The translations under genes and the position numbers were made by a program. A stretch of 64,000 bases of DNA from a candidate division FCPU426 bacterium (GTDB lineage Bacteria; Oederibacteriota; JAAXVQ01; JAUVAV01): positions 1-64,000 of the forward strand of contig JAUVAV010000001.1 in assembly GCA_030591525.1 (NCBI GenBank), in the 5' to 3' direction. Positions 1-7,773 of this stretch are shown here, piece after piece. Under the pieces are notes generated by a model that was given only the letters and a program-made list of their open reading frames with translations, was not told where the DNA came from and searched no databases. Position 1 is the first letter of the stretch. Each line of letters starts with the position of its first letter.

Positions 1-121
1 ACCCGGCCACGATGGCATTGCACAGCGCGATGAGAAATTGACCCTGGATAAAGTTTTTTAAGACCAGGCCTAGTTCTTGGAAAAAAGTAAGTTTGGGTTC
101 AAAATGAATTGGAGACGACAT
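1..121 (-). pseudogene. partial permease-like ORF cut by the window edge
   Basis: Read on the minus strand from an ATG at 121, an open frame of about 40 codons runs off the left edge. Its last part (FIQGQFLIALCNAIVAG) resembles the conserved Q-x-L-I-A-L-x-N-A-I segment of AI-2E/PerM-family transporters. In that family this segment lies well inside the protein, after roughly 150 or more residues, yet here only about 25 residues precede it and the frame closes a little further upstream. I infer a 5'-truncated remnant rather than an intact gene. The family assignment rests on one short motif and is weak. Confidence 0.3.
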
Positions 122-216
122 AGTTACTCCGGCACTGAATTGCGAAACCAATAGCTTCGCGCCATGAATGTATGTTGGGTGGATAAGTTGACTCCTGGAC
201 TTCCCCTATCTCACTG

Positions 217-678
217 TTAGAACTTAAGCTTTATTTGAGGATTTCGTGATTTTGCTTCTGTCAAGATTTGAGAAACTATCTGCTTGGCATCGGAAAATGC
301 TTTTTGCGCCTCGGTTTTTGACAGCAAGATACCAGCTTCATAGGTCAACTGGTTACGCTTACGGCGCATAGTTTCGAATTGCATAGTAATTCGCTTGTAT
401 TTTTCACCTAAAAAATCCGTAGTTACATCAACAACGGTTTTGTGTTGTGCTCCATCATCCGGAAGATACCCCAACATAAGCAGCAAAGCTCTGCCTGCTT
501 TCAACATAGCCATATATGCCAATAAATAAGTAGCGCGCTCAGCCAAGTGACATATTTTTTCCGCCTCTTGCATATCCAAATATGCTTGCTCCAACAGAGC
601 TTCAACTTGAACAATGCCGACTGATTGTTTTTTAAGTTTGCCTTGTTTTTCCAGCTTTTCTAAAAAAGATTTATCCAT
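217..678 (-). CDS. HEPN-domain protein, partner of the upstream MNT nucleotidyltransferase
   Basis: A 153-residue, mostly helical protein. Family knowledge: HEPN proteins pair with minimal nucleotidyltransferases (MNT), either as toxin-antitoxin modules or as substrate-binding partners. The core helix with bulky hydrophobics (YLLAYMAMLKAGRALLLMLG) and the late R-N-Q-L-T-Y-E motif (about residue 108) match HEPN. Nuclease HEPNs have R-x4-6-H at that spot; here the His position is Tyr, so RNase activity looks unlikely. The start overlaps the end of the MNT gene by 8 bp, so the two are translated from one message. A non-nuclease HEPN that positions substrates for the MNT enzyme is an alternative to a toxin. 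Confidence 0.72.
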   Translation of the reverse strand: MDKSFLEKLEKQGKLKKQSVGIVQVEALLEQAYLDMQEAEKICHLAERATYLLAYMAMLKAGRALLLMLGYLPDDGAQHKTVVDVTTDFLGEKYKRITMQFETMRRKRNQLTYEAGILLSKTEAQKAFSDAKQIVSQILTEAKSRNPQIKLKF

Positions 679-1240
679 GAATAGACCCTTTAAGTATAAT
701 CATTTTGTCCTGAAGAACGCGGTTTAAAAATCCACCTGGTTTTTTCTTTTCTTTTCGAAAATCGCCCAAACTATAATGGGTAAAATTAATCTCCCGGTTA
801 AAACGCGCCTCTAATTTTCTTATTTCTTCTGTGAATTTTCCTACCGGAAGTTCGCCCACCACAGCCAAATCTACATCCGAGGTTTTTGTTTCCTTTTGTT
901 TTGCATAGGATCCATAGATAAACGCCAAATCAATCTGCGGATATTGGCGAACCATTTCCGTAAGCGCGCCTTCAATTCCCGCGGTTTTAAAAACAAGGTT
1001 TTTGAGATCATTAAACAACGGATATTGTTTATTTAACGAATAGTATTTCGCCCCGCCTTTGGCATGGAAACGAAACATGCCCTCTTTTTCAAGCACTTTG
1101 AGGACTCGGGATACATTTCCAGGTCTCGCATCCAACATAGAGGCCATTTGACGCACATACCATGAATCTTCCGGATGCGTAAAAGCATAAATCAATATCT
1201 TGTCTTTCAATTTTTTAGTTGAAAAGATCGGCAGTATCAT
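671..1240 (-). CDS. winged-helix plus MNT-type nucleotidyltransferase
   Basis: 189 residues with two modules. Residues about 8-70 look like a winged helix-turn-helix (VRQMASMLDARPGNVSRVLK followed by a basic wing). Residues about 100-185 form a minimal nucleotidyltransferase of the DNA polymerase beta fold, with the G-S-Y-A...S-D-V-D-L signature holding two metal-binding Asp. In MNT/HEPN modules the MNT partner can neutralise its HEPN partner by nucleotidylation; the fused DNA-binding domain suggests this protein also regulates its own operon. It is the first gene of the pair and overlaps the HEPN gene. A consensus-like promoter with a dyad lies immediately upstream and leaves almost no leader. 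Confidence 0.8.
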   Translation of the reverse strand: MILPIFSTKKLKDKILIYAFTHPEDSWYVRQMASMLDARPGNVSRVLKVLEKEGMFRFHAKGGAKYYSLNKQYPLFNDLKNLVFKTAGIEGALTEMVRQYPQIDLAFIYGSYAKQKETKTSDVDLAVVGELPVGKFTEEIRKLEARFNREINFTHYSLGDFRKEKKKPGGFLNRVLQDKMIILKGSIHG

Positions 1241-1250
1241 AGTTGTGAAT

Positions 1251-1279
1251 ATTATAACAATTGTTGCTTTTTTTGCAAC
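1251..1279 (-). promoter_or_regulatory. promoter with overlapping dyad for the MNT/HEPN pair
   Basis: On the minus strand TTGCAA (1278-1273), a 16-bp spacer and a perfect TATAAT (1256-1251) precede the ATG at 1240 by only about 10 nt, so the transcript would be nearly leaderless. An inverted repeat GTTGC-N7-GCAAC (1263-1279) covers the -35 box and is a good candidate operator for the winged-helix domain of the first gene. Confidence 0.62.
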
Positions 1280-1609
1280 ACTTTACACGCTGATTGGGGG
1301 AACTCAAGGAATCGACTTATCCACTTAAAGGGTTTATAAGTGCATCGGTGGCTGGTACTGTCTCTGTTTTTCCATTCTATTTCTTGCAATTATTTCCTTA
1401 AGTTGATACCTGAATTTTGCACCAAATTTTGCCTCAGGTTTTGCTAAACGCCACAGATATTATCCAAATCGTGCAAGAAATTTCTTACACGAGTAACCAA
1501 ATAGAAGAAACGCGAAAATAAAAGAAATTCCCCTCCCCTCAAGGAAGGAGAACACCAATATAAATCATTTTTTTCACAGCTTCTCACTGACATGTTACGA
1601 AAAAAAAGA
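1280..1609. other. intergenic stretch without a recognisable gene
   Basis: AT-rich sequence between bioD and the MNT promoter. I see no coding frame, tRNA or repeat of the families found elsewhere in the window. Confidence 0.5.
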
Positions 1610-2311
1610 TCAGGCCTTGGGCTGGCGGCTTAATCGGCGGCTGAAATCCTGCAACTCCGGGGGTATCTTGATTTCCTGGGCATGCGGATCGAACTTCGGA
1701 ATATCAATCACAGGAAGCCGGGGAAAAAAACGCTCAAAGACCTGGCGCGTGTCTTTGGCCATGACGGGCGTTGTGGATATAAAATGGTTGTAAAACAGGG
1801 CATTGACCGTGATCCGGCGGGCATGCAAAGCTTCCAGGGTCAGCAGGGTATGATTGATACTGCCCAGTCGGCTTGAGCTTACCACCAGGCAGGGATACTT
1901 TCTCTCGCTGATAAAGTTTAAGATGGTATATTGGGCATAGAGGGGAACATTAATTCCACCCACACCTTCCATCAAAACTACGTCAAAGCTGCGGCTTAAC
2001 TTAGCCGTGGCGGCATCGATAACCTCGGCGTTAATCCGCTGCTTTTCCTGCTTGGCGGCCAGATGAGGGGAGCCGGGAAACCGGAAGCAGTAGGGACAGG
2101 TAATTCCCTCTTTATCCCAACTGGTCCACTCCTGGCCCATGATGGTGCGGTGCAGACGCAGGTCCGGAGAAGACCCCCGGGGGGCCCCGGTCTGGACGAT
2201 TTTGCTGGTTATCACGCGCATCCCCTGCTCTTGCAGAGCCAGTCCCAGGAGGCCGGTTACATAGGTCTTACCAATACCCGTATCAATACCCGTGATAAAT
2301 ATTATCCCCAT
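1610..2311 (-). CDS. bioD: dethiobiotin synthetase
   Basis: A 233-residue P-loop ATPase of the BioD family. It carboxylates 7,8-diaminopelargonic acid with CO2 and ATP to close the ureido ring of dethiobiotin, the penultimate step of biotin synthesis, in the cytoplasm. The N-terminal F-I-T-G-I-D-T-G-I-G-K-T Walker A is diagnostic, and the later M-E-G-V-G-G-I-N-V-P-L motif is the family's catalytic/dimer loop. Length matches the family. A purine-rich GGAAGAGG precedes the ATG. No bioA, bioB or bioF lies nearby, so the pathway is either scattered or BioD is an outlier here. A conserved-looking CPYC pair around residue 72 is extra to the usual enzyme; its role is unknown. Confidence 0.93.
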   Translation of the reverse strand: MGIIFITGIDTGIGKTYVTGLLGLALQEQGMRVITSKIVQTGAPRGSSPDLRLHRTIMGQEWTSWDKEGITCPYCFRFPGSPHLAAKQEKQRINAEVIDAATAKLSRSFDVVLMEGVGGINVPLYAQYTILNFISERKYPCLVVSSSRLGSINHTLLTLEALHARRITVNALFYNHFISTTPVMAKDTRQVFERFFPRLPVIDIPKFDPHAQEIKIPPELQDFSRRLSRQPKA

Positions 2312-2430
2312 TATTTCCTCTTCCGTTTATATCTTGCCAAGACAGGGGCAAAACAATTTTGCAAAAGCCGGGTTATCTAAAAAGCCAGTATAGAAAAAGT
2401 CAGCACAGTACGTCAACATAAACATACGTC

Positions 2431-2586
2431 TTAGGAGTTTGAGCAATTAGTCTATGACTAAATGCTCAAACTCCAGAGCAATTGAAAATTGACCAATGGA
2501 GCAATAAAAAAACTCAATTGCGTCTATTTTCTATTGTTCAATTGCTCAGAAATTAAAAAAATTAGACTAATTGCTTAGACTCCTAG
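2431..2586 (-). repeat. 157-bp structured repeat, copy A
   Basis: Ends are related to CTAGGAG...CTCCTAG. In this orientation it opens with a hairpin (GGAGTTTGAGCAATTAGTC and its near-complement, 2434-2475) and closes with GACTAATTGCTTAGACTCCTAG. On the minus strand it carries the core GAAAATAGACGCAATTGAG, which lacks one C compared with the other copies; that explains its length of 156 bp. It lies between bioD and the EF-G-like gene. Confidence 0.85.
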
Positions 2587-2605
2587 TTATTGCCAGCCAC
2601 ACGGA

Positions 2606-2635
2606 TGTAGGGGCGTTTAATTAAACGCCCCTACA
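2606..2635. repeat. 30-bp perfect GTAGGGG palindrome
   Basis: TGTAGGGGCGTTTAA followed by its exact reverse complement. It shares its outer TGTAGGGGC/GCCCCTACA arms with palindromes at 21647, 24641 and 34644, but the centre differs. Confidence 0.9.
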
Positions 2636-2724
2636 CAAACCCTATACTTGTCCCTCTTCTGGTAGCCGCTCGCAATAACTTTTTTCTATTTCGTTTTCAG
2701 GGTACATAATATTGCGAAAAAACC

Positions 2725-2754
2725 TTGACAGGGTTTTTCTCTCCTTTCTATAAT
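2725..2754 (+). promoter_or_regulatory. sigma-70-type promoter for the EF-G-like gene
   Basis: Perfect TTGACA (2725-2730) and perfect TATAAT (2749-2754) with an 18-bp spacer. The start codon follows about 98 bp downstream, leaving a leader of roughly 90 nt that contains a small GGCTG-A-CAGCC hairpin. Confidence 0.72.
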
Positions 2755-2852
2755 TCATGGTTAATGGCTTAGACGGCTGACAGCCGGAGCTTTTTCCCCA
2801 GGGAAGACCGCGCCGGCAACAGTCCATATTCGAATATACCGGGAGGCTGCTT

Positions 2853-4943
2853 ATGATCAAAGATTACCGCATGGAAAATATCCGGAATATACTGCTGGCC
2901 GGGCACGGCCATGTCGGCAAAACAACTTTAAATGAATCGCTGCTCACGGCGGGCGGTGCTCTGAAAGAACCGGGTTCCATAGAAAAAGGCACGACGGTTT
3001 CCGACTTTGATGAAGAGGAAATCGCCCGCAAAGTATCTCTCCGAACCGCTGTAAGCTTTGTTGAATATCAGGACCGCAAGTTAAATTTCCTCGACACCCC
3101 GGGGTCTCCGGATTTCATAGGGGAAATTCGGGCAGCCTTGCACATCGTGGATGCCATGTTGCTGGTAATCGACTCCGAAGCCGGGACGCAGATTGAGACC
3201 GAGAAACACGCCTGTTTAGCCTCCGAATTCAATGTGCCCCGCGTGGTCTTTGTGAACAAAATGAATAAGGAAAATGCGAACTTTGAAGCCGCTCTTGAAT
3301 CCGTCTCTCAAAAATTCGGAAAACCCGCGGTTCCGGTCTGGCTGCCCCTGGGATCCGGCAGTTCTTTCACCGGCGTCATCGACCTGCTCAGCATGAAAGC
3401 TCTGAAATTTGAGACCGGGGCTAATACGCCGGTGGTGGTCGAAATTCCGGCGGACCAACAGGCGGAAGCAAAAGCCGCCCATGAACGCCTGATTGAGGCC
3501 GCGGCTGAGGGCGATGACAGCCTGACCGAAAAATTCCTGGACAATCAGACCTTAACCACTGCCGAAATCGCCAAAGGGCTTAACGAGGTTATTATCGCCG
3601 GCAGTTTTATTCCGGCAACTTGCGGCTGTGGTAATTTACCGGCTTGCGCTTCTGCGCTTCTGGATTTTATGATATTGACCCTGCCGCATGCCGGACAACG
3701 TCCGGCAACTGAAGGTTTCGCGCCCGGGACCGAGGATAAGCCTCTGACCAGAGAGCCTAAGCCGGAAACTCCCTTTTCCGGTTATGTCTTTAAAACTTTG
3801 ATAGATCAATATGCCGGGAAATATTCATTTTTCCGTGTTCTTTCCGGAACGGTCAATACGGATCAAGACGTTTTAAATGTGAATGTCAACCGCAAGGAAC
3901 GTTTCCACCATATTTATGCCATGCAGGGCAAGAAAACCATAGAAATCCCCCAGGCCGTGGCCGGTGATATCGTAGCTGTGGCCAAACTGGATGCCACCCG
4001 GACCGGACATACTTTTGCGGATCCGGGCCAGCCGATTCAGTACCCGCCCCTGCGTATGGCCCAAGCGGTCTATTCTGTAGCGGTCAGTGCGGTTAAAAAA
4101 GGCGATGATCAAAAAATGGCTACTATCTTAGCCCGGTTATGCGAAGAAGATCCCACTTTGAATTTTTACTTTGAACCTGAGGCCCACCAGTCCCTGCTCT
4201 CCGCCCTGGGAGACCTGCAGATTGACATCACAGTGACTAAATTGAAAAAAAGATATAATATTGAAATTGAACGCAGCGTTCCCCGGGTGCTATACAAGGA
4301 AACTGTTCAAAAGTCCTCATCCGGGCATCACAAGCATAGAAAACAGTCCGGCGGTCACGGACAGTATGGGGATGTCTACCTCGAGCTTGCGCCCCGCGAA
4401 CGAGGCGAAGGTTATCATTTTGAGGACAAAACAGTAGGCGGATGCATTCCTAAGGGATATATTCCCGGCGTGGAAAAAGGTGTAAAGGAAGCTCTGCAAC
4501 AGGGTGCGGTCGCTAAATACCCGGTGATCGACGTCAATGTTAAAGTAACGGACGGTTCCTTCCATGATGTGGATTCCTCTGAAATGTCATTTAAAATCGC
4601 GGGTCGCAAGGCTTTTTTAGACGCTATGCAGAAGGCTTCACCAATTCTGCTGGAACCGGTCATGCAGGTTAAGATCTATGCCAATGAGAGCTATATGGGA
4701 GCCATTACCAGTGACTTGAACTCAAGGCGGGGACGGATTCTTTCCATGGGCACCGGACAGATTGAAGCGCATATCCCCCAGGCTGAACTTCTGGCTTACT
4801 CCAAGGATTTGAAATCCATGACCTCAGGCACGGCTTCGTTTGAAATGGCCTTCTCTTGCTTTCAACCCATTTCCGGCCGGGTGGCCGATAATGTCATCAA
4901 GCAGGCGGCCATCCTGCACGGTGAGAGCAAAGAGGAAGATTAA
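2853..4943 (+). CDS. elongation factor G-like GTPase (FusA2 type)
   Basis: 696 residues with EF-G domain order: GTPase domain (about 10-270), beta barrel (about 300-385), then domains III-V. G1 is GHGHVGKT (17-24) and G3 is DTPG (81-84). The usual NKxD guanine-specificity motif reads NKMN (135-138). The switch region lacks the canonical R-G-I-T-I and instead reads EEIARKVSLRT, as in the EF-G-like paralogue group rather than the housekeeping translocase. Members of this group may act in translation under special conditions, but their role is poorly defined. The start is fixed by GGGAGG six bases upstream of ATG. The gene converges on the downstream metallo-hydrolase with a 4-bp stop overlap. 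Confidence 0.88.
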   Translation: MIKDYRMENIRNILLAGHGHVGKTTLNESLLTAGGALKEPGSIEKGTTVSDFDEEEIARKVSLRTAVSFVEYQDRKLNFLDTPGSPDFIGEIRAALHIVDAMLLVIDSEAGTQIETEKHACLASEFNVPRVVFVNKMNKENANFEAALESVSQKFGKPAVPVWLPLGSGSSFTGVIDLLSMKALKFETGANTPVVVEIPADQQAEAKAAHERLIEAAAEGDDSLTEKFLDNQTLTTAEIAKGLNEVIIAGSFIPATCGCGNLPACASALLDFMILTLPHAGQRPATEGFAPGTEDKPLTREPKPETPFSGYVFKTLIDQYAGKYSFFRVLSGTVNTDQDVLNVNVNRKERFHHIYAMQGKKTIEIPQAVAGDIVAVAKLDATRTGHTFADPGQPIQYPPLRMAQAVYSVAVSAVKKGDDQKMATILARLCEEDPTLNFYFEPEAHQSLLSALGDLQIDITVTKLKKRYNIEIERSVPRVLYKETVQKSSSGHHKHRKQSGGHGQYGDVYLELAPRERGEGYHFEDKTVGGCIPKGYIPGVEKGVKEALQQGAVAKYPVIDVNVKVTDGSFHDVDSSEMSFKIAGRKAFLDAMQKASPILLEPVMQVKIYANESYMGAITSDLNSRRGRILSMGTGQIEAHIPQAELLAYSKDLKSMTSGTASFEMAFSCFQPISGRVADNVIKQAAILHGESKEED

Positions 4944-5755
4944 ATCGTAACTTCCCAGCCTTCCCGGGCCAGTTCCGCACGGGGAAAGAGTTTGCGGGCC
5001 GGAGCCAGAATTTTCCGTTCCAGGAAACGGTCGGAATGCATTTGATCGTGATGAAAGAAATGGAGTTGCCTGACTCCGGCCGTTTGGGCTAATTCTATTC
5101 CCTTGGCCCAGGTACTGTGTCCCCAGGTTTTTCTCCCTTGCGCGTACTCTTCCGGAGTATATTGCGCATCAAAAATCAGCAGATTAGCCCCCTGGCAGAG
5201 TTTAAGCACATCTTGATTCCAACCATCCTCGGAATGTTCAAAGTCAGTGGCCAGAACAAAACTTCTGGCACCCTGGGCGAACCGGTACATATTCCCGCCC
5301 CCGGGATGACTCATGGCACACGAGGTCACCACCAGATCATCCACGCTTAGGCTTTGCCCGGGTTTGACTTCTTTAAAAGTATGTTGGCTGGGCATTTTAT
5401 CGAACTCCACCGGAAAAGTAATAAACTCCTGTTGGCGCTTCAGAATCTCGGCCAAGCGTGGCGGGCCGTAGTGGGTAAACTGGTTTCCGGGAATAAAATT
5501 CGGTATAAAAAAGGGAAACCCTTGCAGATGGTCCCAATGATAATGCGTCCAGAAAAAAACCGCTTCCCCTTTTCCCTTTCCAAAAGCCTGGGGCATTAAA
5601 TCATTGCCCAGCAATCGCAGGCCCGAACCACCGTCTACAATATACTGCCGTCCGCCGGCCCGGATTGAAAGACAGGTGGTATTGCCGCCGTATTTTATGG
5701 TTTCCTTGCCAGGAGTGGGCAGCGAACCCCGGACACCATAGTATTTAATAATCAT
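4940..5755 (-). CDS. metallo-beta-lactamase-fold hydrolase
   Basis: A 271-residue member of the MBL-fold superfamily. The metal-binding H-x-H-x-D-H motif reads THYHWDH (about residue 70), and further ligands follow in MSHPGGG, ATDFEH and the C-terminal FHHDQ. It opens with YYGVRGSLPTPG and GGNTTC, features of a subgroup related to cyclic-nucleotide phosphodiesterase-like and tRNase-Z-like hydrolases; the substrate is unknown. I place the start at the ATG of MIIKYYGVRG, which has GGGAGG six bases upstream, rather than 12 codons earlier where the frame runs into repeat B. It is probably cytoplasmic, with no signal peptide. It may be read through from the metX operon. Confidence 0.85.
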   Translation of the reverse strand: MIIKYYGVRGSLPTPGKETIKYGGNTTCLSIRAGGRQYIVDGGSGLRLLGNDLMPQAFGKGKGEAVFFWTHYHWDHLQGFPFFIPNFIPGNQFTHYGPPRLAEILKRQQEFITFPVEFDKMPSQHTFKEVKPGQSLSVDDLVVTSCAMSHPGGGNMYRFAQGARSFVLATDFEHSEDGWNQDVLKLCQGANLLIFDAQYTPEEYAQGRKTWGHSTWAKGIELAQTAGVRQLHFFHHDQMHSDRFLERKILAPARKLFPRAELAREGWEVTI

Positions 5756-5767
5756 TTTACGCCTCCC

Positions 5768-5924
5768 ATAGGAGTTTGAGCATTTAGTCATAGACTAATT
5801 GCTCAAACTCCAGAGCAATTGAAAATTGACCAATAGAGCAATATAAAAACTCAATTGCGGTCTATTTTCTATTGTTCAATTGCTCAAAAATTAAAAACAT
5901 CAGACTAATTGCTCAGGCCCATAG
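5768..5924 (-). repeat. 157-bp structured repeat, copy B
   Basis: Full-length copy ending GCTCAGGCCCATAG. The core on the minus strand reads AATAGACCGCAATTGAG, 63 nt from its 5' end, the same spacing as in copy D. The last five codons and the TAG stop of the Nudix gene fall inside this element. Confidence 0.87.
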
Positions 5925-6504
5925 GGGTTTTCGATATATTACCGCCAGGAGCCATGATATTCACACCCAGCCGATTCGCTGCCAAGATCAATGCCAGGAC
6001 GGATTTCCCATCCTGAATGGTTCCCTTTTTGATCATAGTTGAGACACCGGCCCATGTCATCATTTCTACGGTCAGTAATTCATCCGCATCCAACTTCGGC
6101 TTTCCCCGGCGGCGCAGGCCCCGGGCTAAAAACAAATGGATGCGTTCCCGGGTAAACCCCGGGGAGCTGTATATGGTAAGCAGCGGCTCCAGCCGCCCGG
6201 CCTGATACCCTGTTTCCTCTCTTAATTCACGGGCCGCCGCTTCACGGACCGGCTCCCCGCGTCCTACCAAGCCGGCCGGTATCTCCCACAGCGTCCGCTT
6301 AACCGCATAGCGATACTGCCGAATCAAAATTACGCGCTCTTCCGGAAGAACCGGAACCACGGCCACGGCCGGACAATGATCTACCACTTCACGAATATGC
6401 CGGCCGCCCTGGGGAACACTGACCTGGTCTACATATAAATTAAGAATTTTTCCCTGGTAAACTACCCGGCGTTGAATTTTTTTTTCCCGGAATCCCGGCT
6501 TCAA
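5905..6504 (-). CDS. Nudix hydrolase, ADP-ribose pyrophosphatase type
   Basis: 199 residues with a complete Nudix box: G-x5-E-x7-R-E-L-x-E-E-x-G-Y (AGLVGRGEP...RELREETGY). The upstream IRQYRYAVKRTLWEIPAG is typical of ADP-ribose/ADP-sugar pyrophosphatases, which cleave to AMP and a sugar phosphate. I choose the TTG at 6504, which has GGAGG just upstream and overlaps the nfu stop as TTGA; the longer frame with ATG at 6591 would overlap nfu by about 90 bp and adds only low-complexity Gly/Ser/Arg residues. The C-terminal residues GLSN and the stop codon are encoded by repeat B, so the natural end of the gene has been replaced. Confidence 0.86.
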   Translation of the reverse strand: MKPGFREKKIQRRVVYQGKILNLYVDQVSVPQGGRHIREVVDHCPAVAVVPVLPEERVILIRQYRYAVKRTLWEIPAGLVGRGEPVREAAARELREETGYQAGRLEPLLTIYSSPGFTRERIHLFLARGLRRRGKPKLDADELLTVEMMTWAGVSTMIKKGTIQDGKSVLALILAANRLGVNIMAPGGNISKTPMGLSN

Positions 6505-6749
6505 ACAGCCTCCACCCGATCGACTTCCGGCACTATTTCCTTGAGGCGTCTTTCCACCCCGTGCTTTAAAGTCACGGCGGACAGAGGGCAAGAACTACAA
6601 GCTCCCTTGAGCTGAACTTTCACCACATTGCCTTCTATAGCCACCAGCTCCAAATTCCCTCCATCGGCTTGTAGAACCGGCCGGATACTCTCTAAAGCTT
6701 TTTCCACTCTCTCCTGCATTCCTAAAATCCCCCTCTTCGCTTTGGTCAT
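6501..6749 (-). CDS. NifU C-terminal-domain (Nfu) iron-sulfur scaffold
   Basis: A compact 82-residue Nfu protein. The family assembles a transient Fe-S cluster on a C-x-x-C pair of a dimer and passes it to target enzymes. The sequence has the hallmark RPVLQADGGNLELV and GACSSCPLSAVTLKHGVE, with CSSC at about residues 51-54. The start ATG overlaps the stop of the upstream lipoprotein gene as ATGA; an internal ATG (MQERVEK, 6719) is an alternative start. Its place between methionine genes and a Nudix enzyme is a compact operon position rather than an isc/suf cluster. Confidence 0.92.
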   Translation of the reverse strand: MTKAKRGILGMQERVEKALESIRPVLQADGGNLELVAIEGNVVKVQLKGACSSCPLSAVTLKHGVERRLKEIVPEVDRVEAV

Positions 6750-7144
6750 GATTCCGGCACCTCCAATAAAAATCGAGCCGTTGCGCTTGGACCCGGCTCA
6801 GCCGCAAATTCAAAAATCAGTTCATATTTGCCGGGCCGGTCAAATTGGACCCAACCCCGCAGATCTTTACCCGGACCGGCCTGCAAAGTCACTTGCTGTT
6901 CCCGGGCGCCGTGGAGATCTATTACTTTTAGACGACCGTCCGAAACCTCTATGATTTTATAATCCCGGTCCTGAATACGCAAGCCAATTTGTATTTCCCC
7001 GACACTTAATTTTCCCGGCAGGGGATAGAGAACCAGACAGTAATTGTCTCTGCGTTGGATATAATTTGCTCCGTGACAGCCGAAAAAAAACATCATACCT
7101 AAAAGCCATACTGCTGGCAGGACATATTGTAACCGCCGGGTCAT
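6746..7144 (-). CDS. small lipoprotein of unknown function in the metX operon
   Basis: 132 residues. The N terminus has two Arg, a hydrophobic stretch (LPAVWLLGMMFFFG) and Cys at about residue 23, a plausible lipobox for export and lipid anchoring. The mature part is short and beta-rich with W-V-Q-F-D-R-P-G-K-Y-E-L-I-F-E-F, resembling the Ig-like sandwich of FixH/YtkA-type periplasmic proteins. I cannot name the family. Its stop overlaps nfu and its start overlaps metW, each by four bases, so it is co-translated with methionine genes. Confidence 0.7.
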   Translation of the reverse strand: MTRRLQYVLPAVWLLGMMFFFGCHGANYIQRRDNYCLVLYPLPGKLSVGEIQIGLRIQDRDYKIIEVSDGRLKVIDLHGAREQQVTLQAGPGKDLRGWVQFDRPGKYELIFEFAAEPGPSATARFLLEVPES

Positions 7145-7773
7145 GGCGCCCCCCGGGCCAGAACGAATATCCCTTCATCTGCGAATAAGTTGGGCCAAAA
7201 TTGTGCCCAGCCGGCGCCTAAAGACGGGGTACTTAAAAGACTAAGGCTGGCAAGGATTTGAATATTCCTTTCCCGGCAAAATATCTTAAAATCCTTAATC
7301 GTTAACAAATGGATGTTCGGGGTATCATACCATTCGTCGGGCAGTTTCAAGGTCCGGGGCATGCGGCCGGTCAAAAAATACTGCGCCCTAACCCTCCAGT
7401 ACCCAAAATTCGGAAAAGAGACAATCACTTTCTTTCCCACCCGAAGCATTTCTTCAATCACAACATCCGGCCGATCCAGTACTTGCAAGGTCTGGTTTAA
7501 AATTACATAATCATAGGCGCCTTGCCCGTAGTCGTCCAGCCCTTCGTTAATGTTACCTTGAAAAACCGAGAGCCCTTTATGAATACACTCAATCACGGCA
7601 GCTTGATTAATTTCTACGCCCCTCCCCTGAATCCGCCGTTCCTTAATCAAACGGAGCAGCAATTCGCCTTTTCCGCAGCCCAAATCCAGCACCCGGGTTT
7701 CCGGTTCCACCAGGGAAACAATTGAATCATAATCGGAAAGCAGTATGTTTTCCCGCAGACGTTTCCGGATCAT
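7141..7773 (-). CDS. metW: methionine biosynthesis protein MetW
   Basis: 210 residues, class I SAM-methyltransferase fold. Motif I is LDLGCGKGELL (about 30-40), and the conserved MetW segment VIVSFPNFGYWRVRAQYFLTGRMP follows in shorter stretches. MetW partners MetX and is required for efficient homoserine acylation in many proteobacteria; its methyltransferase activity is uncertain. The start ATG overlaps the metX stop (ATGA), and the metX-metW order is the common arrangement. Confidence 0.93.
   Translation of the reverse strand: MIRKRLRENILLSDYDSIVSLVEPETRVLDLGCGKGELLLRLIKERRIQGRGVEINQAAVIECIHKGLSVFQGNINEGLDDYGQGAYDYVILNQTLQVLDRPDVVIEEMLRVGKKVIVSFPNFGYWRVRAQYFLTGRMPRTLKLPDEWYDTPNIHLLTIKDFKIFCRERNIQILASLSLLSTPSLGAGWAQFWPNLFADEGIFVLARGAP

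Noticed and set aside
2642-2860. 72-residue minus-strand ORF before the EF-G-like gene
   Set aside because: It overlaps the predicted promoter and leader of the plus-strand gene and has no domain features.
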